A stretch of DNA of 64,000 nucleotides, taken from positions 359,822 to 423,821 of the forward strand of contig LSYV01000057.1 of NCBI GenBank assembly GCA_001584585.1, in the 5' to 3' direction. Within the stretch, counting starts at the first letter, position 1, and the number at the start of each line of letters is the position of its first letter. The position numbers and the translations under genes were made by a program. Under the pieces are notes generated by a model. It did no database searches, had not been told where the DNA came from, and saw only the letters and a list, made by a program, of their open reading frames with translations. The stretch is from Gonium pectorale (Eukaryota > Chlorophyta > Chlorophyceae > Chlamydomonadales > Volvocaceae). Below are positions 36,301 through 47,401 of the stretch, one piece after another.

Positions 36301-38062
36301 GCAGCAGCCCACGCAGCAGCAGCAGCAGCCCATGCCCCAACAGCAGCAGCAGCAGCTACAGCTACAGCAGGCACAACAGCAGGCGCAGCAGCAACCTCAG
36401 CAGGCGCAGGCGCAGCTGCCGCCCCACCTCCAGGCGGCGCAGCAGAAGCAGCAGCAGGCGACGCCGCAGGCACAGACGCAGCAGACCTACGGCTACCAGC
36501 AGCAGCAGGAGCTTCCGCAGCAGCAGCAACAGCAGCAAAACCAACCGCAGCAGAACCAACGGCAGCAGACCCAGCAGCAGCAGAACCAACCGCAGCAGAA
36601 ACCCGCCTCGCAGCCGCAGCAGCTACAAGCGGCCGGGGGGCGCAGCGGCGGTGGCGGTGGTGGTGGCGGCGGCGGCGGCCTCAGCGCGTCCGCGTCGGCA
36701 ACGCCCGCCGTCAAGGCGCCCGTCTCGCTGCCGGCCGATGCCACGCACACTCTGTACCTAGACAACCTGCCGCCCGACGTGACGCGCCGCGAGCTGGCGC
36801 ACATCTTCCGCCACTACGCCGGCTTCCAGGTGGGGCGGGGCCACGGAGGCCGCGGGCGTCGGGGCTGTACAGGCTTAGAGATTGGGAGGTTAGCCAGCAG
36901 GCAGGACGGATTGCTGGCCGCCTGCCTTGCCTGATCATGCGTCATGCTTGGGACTAATCTGCCAGTATACGGTGACGCGATTGAAGCTGTCCATGACATT
37001 GTAGCAGAGCGGTATAGGCGCGAAGCAAAAGCAGGCAAGCCATCAAGCAGCCTAGCCTAGCCCAGCACAGCTGCCCCCTCGGGTGTACTTCTTACATCTG
37101 CCGAACGACTCGCCCTGCTCCCTGCCTTTGCTGTTGACGCCATATTGCTTTCGCAGGGCTTGCGGCTGGTCATCAAGGACAATCCCGCACGTACCGACAA
37201 GTCCGTCAAGCTGTTTGTGGACTACGTGGACGCCCTCGCCGCCACCGCCGCCATGAAGGGCCTTGCCGGCTATGTACTTGACACGGAATCGGACAGCTCG
37301 CCCGTGCTGCGGCCCGCCTACGCGCGGCCGCCCAAGGACTCCGTCAGGTCCAACCGCGGCTTCGCCGGGTCGGGGGGCTCCGTCCTGGACCCGCCACCGC
37401 CGGGGAGCGCCGCCGGCGGTGGCCCTGGCAGGATGGAGCTTGGCAACGGCGGGCCGCGCGGCGGCGGCGGCGGGCGGGGCATGGGCCCCGCCGGCAGCAG
37501 TGCGCCGGCCGCCGGGCCCAACGCCATTCCGCTGCGCGGCAGCGGCCAGGGCGGTGGCGGCGGGATGGGCATTCCCCCCAACACGTACATCGAGGGCGGG
37601 TACGATGGCGACGCTTATCTCGACGGCCCGGGGCCAGGTCCGGGGCTGGGAATGGGGCCGGGCGGCATGCCGGGGCCGGGCATGGGGATGGCTGGGCCGC
37701 AGGGCAGGCAGGGGCAGGGGCCTTGGCAGGGCGAGCCGCGGGGTGGACCTGGGCGGGGCGGCATGCGCGAGCCGGCGCTGGGCCCTGGGCCGGGCCCCGG
37801 CGGCCTCATGCGGATGCGGGGCGCGGGGCCCGAGTTCGGCGGTCGCGGGATGGGGCCCGGCATGGGGCCGGGCCCGGGGATGGGGCCGGGAATGGGGCCG
37901 GGGATGGGGATGGGGCCGGGGCCGATTGGCCCTGGCATGGGGCCGGGTCCCGGCATGGGGCCGGGGCCGGGGATGGGCATGCGCGGCCAGCCCATGCCAG
38001 GCCCCGGTCGGGGCGGCATGATGGGAAGGATGGGCGGCGGCCGGGGGCGGGGGCCGCGCTAG
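33335..38062 (+). CDS. Q-rich single-RRM RNA-binding protein
   Basis: Exons 33335-33370, 33748-33796, 34401-34805, 35598-36829 and 37157-38062 form one 875-aa frame (phases 0, 1, 1, 0). Start MSYKQARPNEMP. Residues 29-545 are dominated by Q, M, A and G with YGQQ-type repeats and long Gln runs, a prion-like low-complexity region. One RRM follows: RNP2-like LYLDNL near 549, and an RNP1-like KLFVDYVD after the last intron, which cuts the domain at residue 574. The layout resembles RBPMS/couch-potato-type single RRMs more than RBP45/47. The tail (about 640-875) is Gly/Met/Pro-rich and ends GGGRGRGPR, RGG-like. Probable role is mRNA binding and condensate or granule formation (inference). The antisense Leu-rich frame here is a shadow of the CAG repeats. 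Confidence 0.88.
36086..36610 (+). repeat. CAG/CAA-rich polyglutamine tract
   Basis: Dense CAG and CAA codons interrupted by CCG, CTG and GCG codons in exon 4 of the RNA-binding gene. CAA interruptions break up the pure CAG runs. Confidence 0.9.
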
Positions 38063-40537
38063 GGTACGGAGCAGCAGAGCCGGCTACGACCTTCCCGCGC
38101 AGTAAGGGGGGGCGGAAGAGAGGGGGCACGGGGCCAGCGGGGCAAGGAAACCGCGGGCGGTCGCCAGGGATGGATTGCCAGAAAGCGCCCGACGGCTAAC
38201 CCCATCCGCACGCCAAGCATGAGCGGTGATGAAGGGCACAGGAGCCACGGGGTGTGTCGCATCCCTCGGGAGGTATAGCGGCCGAGGGCCAGGGCTGCGG
38301 AGATTCGCTGGAAAGCTTTCGGTCATTGCCCGCGAGGAGATGATATCGCTGTCGCTGGCGGAGCTTTTTATGTGTGGTCCCTAGACTGGCGGGATGGAGG
38401 CGTGGGTCCTGGAGGGAGTTGGCGTCGAGATGACGCCGGGGGGCGGGGTCAGGGCCAGTATCAAAAGGGCCGGCCCTGGTGGTGGAACGAGCAACGAGGA
38501 TAGCACATTCTCAGCCGGGATCGGTCATGGTGTGTGGGAAGGTCTGGGCTCGCGAGCCCTCCCGCTGACTGCGCCGAAGTGGCACACAAGTTGAGGGGAG
38601 GGGGCTCGGGGCATAAGTGGGATGTTGTTTTGATGCCAACTTGCCAGTGGGGTCTCACAGGGGCGGCGGCACCCATACGGTAGCCAGCACAGTTGTGACG
38701 GTGGACGGCGGCGTGTGCACGTGTACCGTACCCCCTCAAGGGGCATGTCACGGCGCGGCCCTGGCGGGGGCTGCAGGGATGGTACGGGCGCCGGCCTTGC
38801 TTACATGGCAAGGCATGACACCGGGGCATGGGGTCGCGCGTGTACGTCTTGATCGGAATGTTTGTGTTGATCTTAGTTGAAAGCGAAAAGGGTCGCCTTA
38901 CCTACAAGACACGAAGCCGGTTGGAGTAAGGCGTCAGGTGCAAGCTTTGCCGGGGCATCACATGGTCACGAGTCTGTGCGAAATATCTCCCGACGCGAAG
39001 AAAAGAGCTGGCCACAGTTGGGGGCGTCGCATTTCGGTCGACTGAGGAATGGGGCAGCTGGGGGGTACAGTAGCGGCGCTCTTCTGTTCGGTGTGCGGCA
39101 ACGTGCAGCGGGTCCTTGTGACCTACCCGCCAAGATCTGCTTCCTAGTCGCATTGTCTGGTTGGATGAGGATATGAGGATGCGCGTCGCCCCCATGAGCT
39201 TGTTTACGGGACAGCGCCGCTGTGGCTACAGCTCGTGGGCCTAGAGGGGTACGGGGCATCACGCGGGGAACGGGGTTGTCCACCTGCTGTCTGTCAGCTG
39301 TTGAAGTGCCTTTGAAGTCCATTTGCTGCGCTGGACGTCTGTGCCTTGAGAGAGGACACCCAGCCTTGGCCACGTGGCTCTCGTGGGTCTATGGCTTCAG
39401 GGGTACCACAACAATAAGTAGGTGGCCCCAGGGGTACCGCTGGGTTCCACGTCACATCGGGCACCTGGTGCGCATAGGCGCTGCAAATGAGAGCGAAAGC
39501 ATCTCTACATGACCATACCCGTACTCTGGGCAGTACGAAGTGGTTGGTTTGCCCGCTCCGTTTGGCGCAAGGTCGCGCAGCGATTTGGGGCCAGGCACAC
39601 ACACCCCTACCCTGGCTGGTGAACACCGGATATGTACGTGCCACATCGATGACATTGCGCGACATGGCGGCCTCAAGTCGACTAGGGCATGGCGCACCGC
39701 ACTCGGAGCCTACCATGATAGCGTCGCCTCGCCCGTTACGGTACGCCCACCACCCTTGAGCAATACAATAATATCACGTTTGCCGATGGCTGTGTGGATA
39801 CAACCAAGACTCGCATCTTGGTGCTTGCTCCCGCACGACTTGTCCGCCGAGGCACTGCATTCTGCCACTAGGGCCGAGCGATGGCCTCCAGGCATCCGCT
39901 CCCAAGGCCACGCGTGAAGCGTGGCAGTGGCGTGCCATTGGGTATGCCGTGCACCACACCGCACCTCATGCGCCACACTGCGTCGAGCATGCAGGGAATC
40001 GAGTGCCAGGGGCATGCGACATGCTAGTACATACTGCAGCTCAGTTGGGTACAGGGCCCACCAGAAACCCGGATCAGAACGGCATCAAATTCAAACAACG
40101 TCCGATGATGTCCGCGTGAGCGCTCCTCCAAGCCAGCTCAGGTGGCTGATTAGAGCTCAGGCTGAAGCCCAAACCTCGATACGTGTTACCCAAGTCTCTA
40201 TCCCGGGATGGGCAAGCAGTACGCGCATGGAGGCATGGTAATCCACTCCGACGAGGATGCCACGCCCTCACTCCCTCTGCGCCCCAAAACCCCGGTCCCG
40301 TGTCGCCGCGGTCAGGGCAAGCGCCCCTCACAGTCCCCGCCCCCAGCAGGCAAGACAGCGCAAAGCTGCTCCGTGTAACCTCTAACCGTTCACCGCCCGC
40401 TACAACCCGGCGAGCGCCTGTACAGTATCTTGCCAGCGAGGTCCATCTTGTACATACCTACCTAGCCACACGCCTTTCACCCAAGCCAGCGTGAGCCGGC
40501 TGTGCACCAGAATCCCCAACCCGCCCGTCCAAGCCGG
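38063..40537. other. Tail-to-tail intergenic region
   Basis: About 2.5 kb between the RNA-binding gene (+) and the EFR3-like gene (-). It should hold both 3' UTRs. I see no exon, tRNA or repeat here, and no TGTAA close to either stop codon. Confidence 0.5.
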
Positions 40538-43500
40538 CTACCCGGTTATCGCCTCGAGCCGCTGTACTAGGTCCGCCATCTCCAACGTCCCGGGGCCCCG
40601 TGCTGCCGGCTGCGGCAGCTGGTCCAGCGCCGCCACCACGTCGAGGACGTCATCCACCGTCAGCGCCACATCGTCCGCAGACACGGCCGCTGGCGTGGGG
40701 ATGGCAGCGGCGGAGGCCGGCGCGCCAGGCGCCGACGCCGACCCGCCTGTGCGCGCGGCGAGGCGAAAGTGGCAGCCGTTGAGGTGAGGATGCGGTAGAC
40801 TGAAGGGCAAATGGATGCGAGGTGCGCAGGTGAGGTGCCCAACGGCGCGCGTGCCCACGCGATGGAGCAGAGTCTTCCACCGGAGTGAAACCAGCACGAC
40901 GGAGCCTGGAACCACACCGCACCCACTCCTATCAGCGTGTGAATCCGCCAGTGCCGTTGCTTGACAAGGCTGAATCACGATGGTCTCTGCTGCCGTTCCC
41001 CGCCATCCTCCTGCTGCCCTAGTAAAGACCCCGAGTGCCCTGTTGCCCCAGCGCCCCCTCGATACAGCACACCTGCAGTCGGCGCCGCGGCAGCGCGCCC
41101 GCCTGCATCTGATGCCTCGTCGGCCTCCCCGTCCGTAAGCATGTCCATGACGTGCTGCAAGTTGAGTCGCTCCCGCTTTATGGACGCCACGCGGCTGCGA
41201 GCCATGGCCTCCAGCTTGCTCGAAATGCTGCAGCGGAACAACCGAGGAGAGGGCGGGCGCGGAGCAACAGCGGACAGCGGGAGGGGAGAGCGTTGAAACA
41301 CACATGCAGTATTTGACCAATGAATGGATCATGCGCACGGAGCAGAAGGGCGCTGCCGATGCCTTTCTGCAATTTTGTCGGAGAGTCTGTCTGTGTACAG
41401 TTGGTGTGGACCGCTCCCGCTGACGTGAACTCACTGGGCGATGGCGTTGTCTCGGCCGCTCCTGGCCGCCGTGCCGCCGACGAACGTCCCGTCGCTGGAA
41501 GCTCCAGCGGCAGCGGCCGCCGCGGCCGGCTGCGCCGCCGCCAGATGCTGCGTGGCCGGCAGGCCGGGCATGGCGTGCGCCGCAAAGGGCTCGAACACGA
41601 CGTTCTGCAGGCTGTGCATGTAGTGCGTCTGCAGGAGGCTGCCCTGTGAGCAGGGAGAGAGCCGAGCAGGGTGGGCCCAGCGGGCGACGGGGCGCGTGTT
41701 AGCGGAGGGCCCCTGGCGCAGCAAGGATGCGGTGTTTGTAACAGTCACAGCCGACGTTCCGAGCCCATAGTTTTGTGTTTTGGCTTTTGCAGCGTGTTGT
41801 CAAACACAACGCTGCCAAGCACAGCAGTCACGAGGAGGTCCCTCGGTGGCTGGAACAGCTGTCCCAGAGCCCGAGAAGGTCCCGGGAGGGCGCACCTTGC
41901 ACAGCGCATCGAGCACCTTGCCGTACCAGTGCTCCACCGGCCACTCGGCGTGCACGGTGCGCAGACATGCCTCCACGGAGCGCGGGTTGCCCTCAAACAG
42001 CAGCGAGCAGCTGACCAGCGAGCCGTTCTCCTCCTGAGATGCGGGGATCAAGAGGTTGGCCCGCGGGGACTTAGCGACGGGGGACGTCCTGGACGCGTCA
42101 GCGCAGGCGGCTCAGGATGTTACGTAGGAGCTGGCGCAAGGCGCTTGGGGATTACGTGAGGCGACCCCCCGGCACTGCCAGCGTCAGATGGAGGTCAGGG
42201 CGACGTTGGCCTGGGTCACATTTGGAGGCAGCCGCACATGAGTGAACGCGCGCAGCCCCTCGCCGTTACCCATGTCCGTGGTAGGCCTGTTGCACATCTC
42301 CGCGCCTTTATCCGGACGTCATGCGTTACGAGCCGGTTCCCGTCTTCGCTGCCCCCCATCTGGGACATGCCGCCTGGCACTACCGCATGGCAAGTGGTCG
42401 GCAAGCAAACGCACCTTGAGGCTGGTGCACGCGTCTGGCGGGATACTGAAGCGCAGCGGCAACAGATGGCTGCAGTTGGCCCTCGCCGCTAGGGTGGACA
42501 GCAGGTTGTTGACGAGCATCAGCAAGGCCACGCCCCACAGCCGGTCAGCCTCCTCATCTACGACGGGTGGTGCAAGATGAACCGAGAGGCCGCGCCGTGC
42601 AGCGCGTCAGACCAGGACGGTAAGTGCCGTGAGGTGAGGGCGTTCTCTTAGACCCAGCTCTTCCCTCGGCCCGACAGAAAGGAGGGGCTCGCTAGATCCA
42701 GGCAGAAGCGGGTAGCCCCTTAACGAATGGGAGAAAGCGTGTAGCAATCTAAACCCACAAGGTGCCACAGCCACTCACTTCCGGTCCCGGGTCGCTCGAT
42801 GCCCGCAGCCCTGCTGGCGGCCCGCTCCACCACCGCCGCCGCGCCCGCCAGTGGCGTGTACGTGAGCGCCTCCGCCAGCAGCACCCGCGCCAGGCGCACG
42901 CCGTGCAGCAGCAGCTCGGGCTTGCGGCTGGCCAGGCAGGCGGCCAGCACGCGGCCCATGGTGGCCACGTCGGCGGGAGTGCCCAGCGACACGTTGCCCG
43001 CCATCTGCGGGGTACGACAGTACAGCAGGGCGCGTTGAATACGGCTGTAGCGTGATTAGGTACGACGGCGCAACAGCCAAATGCAGTGACTTAAATGAAG
43101 GTTTTGAACTGAACGCACCCCGTGGGTGGCGCGCAGCCGCACGCGCAGTCCTTGGACATCGTCACAAGGTTGCTCCCCAGGACATCGCAATTGATTGTCC
43201 CTTTTTTAGTTGCATTTGCAGCTCAGTAGCCATGGGCTGCAGCCACACCCTATCATGTTGCGACCAGGAACCAATCCATCCCCCATCCCTTGCCATAACC
43301 CTGGCTATCGACACGACGCGCGTGCTAGTGCCCGTATACCCCATTGCATCCCCACACGTTCCCCATCTCCGTTCCCGATTCGCGTCTCCGTTATCCCCCG
43401 CTCCACCTGCAGCACCATGTCCATCAGCCCCAGCGCCTGCTTCTCGTCGCGCAGGCCCGGACCGCACGCCGCCAGCACCGCCAGCATCAGCTCGCAGGCG

Positions 43501-46500
43501 ATGGCGCGCGAGTCGGCCTCCGCGGGCCCCCACACCGTGATGATGGCGGCCAGCTGCTGCAGCAGCTGCGCCGGCGCGTGGCCTCCCGGGAAGGTGCGGC
43601 CGGACTCGGGGAAGGTGGGCAACACGTGCACGGCGGTGAGGACGCACTGAAGGCAGGCCTGGGCAGACGGGTGGGAGCACATGGGCAGCGGCGTGGAAGG
43701 GTGGGCGCAAAGGGTGCGGGGCCGTTCGGACGGATGGGAAAAGGGGCATTAGGGGTCTTGAGCGCGAGGAGCCCCCAACCGGCGGGCTGGAGCTTCGTCA
43801 CCCCCCTGGCTGCTTCCCAAGCCCCTGCCACCCTCCTCTGGGGCGCCCGTCCCTCTCCGCCCTCGCAGGTGGGTAGCTAACTAAAAGGGTAACTTTTTTT
43901 TGCCGCGCGCGCGTTGTGTTGCTTGCTGCGAGTCGCGGACCGGGGGGTTGGGACATTAGGACAGCTGCACACGCATGCCACCTACCGGCTGTGCGCTACG
44001 CGATACTTAGGAACGATAGACTACAAACTGACTACCGACTACACCACCGACAAGATCATAAGACCGCCCCAAGGCCGCCCCAAGATCATCGGTATGACAC
44101 CTCGGACGCCGGCTTTACGCCGGCCGCCGGCAGTCAACAACTCCACGCTTTCGGACTGAGTACTCCCCCTGCCACCCCCCGCTCTACGCTTCGTCCTGCA
44201 CGGCCCTACCTGCGCCTGCTTGGAGGGCGTGGCGTGCTGCCGCAGCACGGAGGAAATGGCCTCGCACAGCTGCGCCGCGTCGCCCACCTCCTGAGCCAGC
44301 TTTCGTATGGCGGCCTGACGCGCAGGTGGGATGCCAAGGAAGGCGTGGTTGGGGGCCGCTTTCGGCCTCGGCGTTTGGGAAGTCACGCCTCGCCGCTACT
44401 GTGGCCTGCAGGCGCCCAAGGCAAGCCCCCTGCTCACTGAACGCCGGGCTCCTCCGCGCCACATGCGCAGTGCAGCAGCCCTGCACTTGATCACCGCATC
44501 CACCCAAGTCGGCAAGAGATCCGTCCCGGACGGCGCACACTTGCTACCGCACGGAAGCATGCGCACACGATCTGCATCTAATCTGGCGCTTAAGCCCGAG
44601 CGAAGCAGGCCGGTTCCGCGTACGTGGGGCGCGCACGCGGCCTCACCCCCACTGTGCTGGCCAGCTTGTCGGTGACGCTGGTGCGGTCGGCCGTCAGCGC
44701 GCGGGGCAGCTCCTGCAGCGCCACGCTGAACGCCGACAGCGAGTACACGGGCGGCTGGGGGGTGGCGCGCCGGGAGGGCGGCGGGCGGCGGAAAGAGCAG
44801 GAGGAAGGCAGGGGATCGGAAGATTAGATAGGGGTGGCGCGGCGGAGGGGTGGCGCATCAGGTCCCCATTGCACGATGCGTGTCCTTCCATACCGTTCAG
44901 CTCGACCCGGTTCATCCTCCCAATCCCAATAACTGTTCCCCGTATTTCTCCCATTGCATAGCTTTCGTGTACCTCCCCGTGCGTCGTTACGGGTCTCCAG
45001 GACGACAGCCCGGGCCCCGCCGGCACATCCCACCCCCACCCCCTCAGCTCAGCTTGCCCACAGACCGAGTAACCCCTCCTTCCCGCCACCTGCTGCAGCG
45101 CCAGGTTGATGACCACCACGCGCTCGTCGGGCCGCAGCCCGGGGGCGCTGCTGTGCCGCATGAGCGCCGTGAAGAGCGGGAAGGGCTGGTCGGAGCAGGA
45201 GCTCTGCACGATGTCCATGAGCCGCTGGGTGGCGAACAAGGGGCGCGGGGATGCGGGCGCGACGGGCAGGGACAGGTAAGTCGGGCGCATTAAAGCCGTG
45301 TCCCTGTTTACCGGTGTTGGATGCAAACACGCAGCCCTCTCCCGCGCCCCACCTGGACGGTCTCCGCCTGCTGCCAGCGGCCGTCCTGATCCAGGTAGCG
45401 AAACAGCGTCTCCATCACCCGGTACACTGTGCTGATGTCCTGCGCGGGTAGCGCGACGGGTAAACAGGGGAGGCAAAGGGAACGGCACCGTGCCAGGGCA
45501 GGGTCTGAACCAACTCAGTACACGGACGGAGGCTGTTTTCCATACCCGCCACCCCGCGTGCCCAAGGACCTGGAGAGTTGCGTGAGCGTCAGGATTGTGT
45601 GGCCCACAAAGCTGCGTCGGCTAGTTGCAGGAGGCCCCAGCGGGGTTGGCATCCCTGCCAGCCAGGCTGCCGGACCCATGAAGTTTGCCACCCGCCCATC
45701 CCCTGCCGGCCTGCCTGCAGGAAGGGCTTGAACTGCAGCAGCACCCCGTGCGCCAGGCCGTGAGACGTCAGCTCGTCCGGTGCCGTTCCTGTGCGGTGGC
45801 GGTACGGGAAATACACGCTTGGCAGCGAACTGCCGCACGCAAGGACACCGTACTAACCGGACGAACGCAATCTTCTTCCCTACCGCACACACCTGGCTGT
45901 TGAAGGGGCCTAACCTGGCGGACACGGGTCCGCCCTCCCTGCTCGGAGAGCAGGCTGCGCGGCACGGCACGCGCCGGCCCCTCCCCCCAAAAAAGCGCGC
46001 TCACAGCATCTAAGCCCACATCCCAAGGTCGAGTCGACCGTGCGCCTCCCAGCGCCCCGGATTCCCCGCAATCCCCGACCACATGCCAGTCAACCGCCCG
46101 CGTCACGGCAGCCAGTCCGTGCCGGCCGCACCCTTGGAGGCCCCGCTTGGGTCCAGGTTGTGCAGCACCGCCGCCTCAATCTCCTCCAGGTTGGCAGGCA
46201 GGGTCTTGAGGTCGTGGCAGAGGCCCAGGAAGGCCGCCACGGCGCGCAGGCTGGCGATCGTCAGCTGCTGCTGCGCGCTACCACCCCGGCGCGCCAGCTC
46301 ACAGGCAGCGGACACGAGCGGCGCCACAGCGCGCATCTGGTGATCCACCGGGTTCTGCGCGAGCGGACGGGCGGGCGGACGCACAAACACATGGGCGGCT
46401 GTTCCTGCCTGCAGGATCTCTGGCGCCATGGCACCATGGGGCATGGCACCGGCGGTTGGTGTGCAGGCCCTGCGTTCTCCACCCAGGCCCCCGCTCCGTG

Positions 46501-47185
46501 CCGGACTCGGCCGGCCCCGACCTGTGCTTTAATATAGCTGGCGAGGAGGTCCGCTCCAAGGCTTTTGATGAGGGGTTCCGGGTGGCTGAGCAGCGTCCGA
46601 ATCTGCGGAGAGGGGCGGCGTAGACGCAGAAGTCCATGAGCGTGGGGTTCGGGGGCCTGTGCACGAGTCGCAGTTCGCACGACCGCGCTCCAACAGCCCC
46701 CATCGGCCCCCCTTCCTCACCACCGCATCAGGCTCATCGATGAGCTCCTTTGCGAAGTACGTGAAGGTAAACTTGCTGTCCTCATCGGCTGTCTTTGCCA
46801 GCAGGTACTTGTACGTGTAAACGGCCACTTTCACGAAACCATATCGTTTGCTGTATAGCTCTTGCTTGATGCGCCTCGTGAGCCTCCGCGACACCTTCGC
46901 AACGGTGCATTCCCATCGCACCATCAGCGAGACCCGCCCGCCAGCCCGCCAAGCGTGGACGGCGACGCAACAGACAACGAGTCGTGCCACTGCCCATACC
47001 TTTGCCGTCCGCGCCGGATGCTTCTGCAGATATTCGCCCAGTTTCTCCATTTTCCTCTCGACCCCCTTTGGCAGGTCTTGATGTGGGTCGGGTGGTTGCA
47101 AGGGAAACACATCCGGCACAAGTATGTTATACACCTTCCGCGGTCGCAGCGAAGCGGGGGGCGGGATACACGAGCAGCCAACCAT
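40538..47185 (-). CDS. EFR3-like plasma-membrane scaffold (PI4-kinase complex)
   Basis: In yeast and animals EFR3 anchors PI4-kinase III alpha (with TTC7/YPP1) at the plasma membrane; plants have EFR3-like (EFOP) proteins. Sixteen exons: 47000-47185, 46721-46894, 46522-46602, 46132-46354, 45715-45788, 45353-45439, 45090-45224, 44647-44754, 44210-44314, 43407-43658, 42779-43004, 42415-42557, 41896-42033, 41435-41643, 41073-41227 and 40538-40746; 834 aa, near human EFR3 length. The N-terminus MVGCSCIPPPASLRPR has a Cys pair before a basic stretch, like palmitoylated EFR3 leaders. RKMEKLGEYLQKHPAR matches plant RKIVKLCEYAAKNPVR, and RVMETLFRYLDQDGRW matches plant RVLEALFRYFDNGNLW. The rest is alpha-helical, armadillo-like. 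The intron after 45715 needs a GC donor in this model, so the 45440-45714 region is the weakest join. Confidence 0.85.
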
Positions 47186-47401
47186 GATGCCTTTCTAGAA
47201 CGCAAGGCTGATCTGAAAGCAAATAGCGAAGCATGCTTAGCGTTTCAGTCAACGCCTGGCCGTTGTGGATCCAACCGCCTGGTCAGATGGAAGCGGCGGT
47301 CAGGAGTCAGGAGTGCAGAGTCTGCCCTCAGAGTCTGCCCTCTGAACTTCTTCTTACCGAGTTCTTCAAACGTATACCCGACTCCTGAGACATGGAAGAC
47401 G
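47186..47401. promoter_or_regulatory. Compact bidirectional promoter, EFR3-like and Orai-like genes
   Basis: Only 216 bp separate the two start codons, so both 5' UTRs and core promoters must fit here or extend into the neighbouring first exons. A direct repeat CAGAGTCTGCCCT occurs twice head to tail at about 47315-47341, and CAGGAGT occurs twice just upstream. No TATA box is obvious. Confidence 0.7.

Noticed and set aside
35426..36340. 304-codon Leu-rich - strand frame
   Set aside because: CTG runs are the complement of CAG glutamine codons in the RNA-binding gene; no other support.
46862..47401. N-terminal extension of the Orai-like frame
   Set aside because: The frame is open upstream, but it would overlap EFR3-like exons antisense; the ATG at 47402 gives a sensible start.
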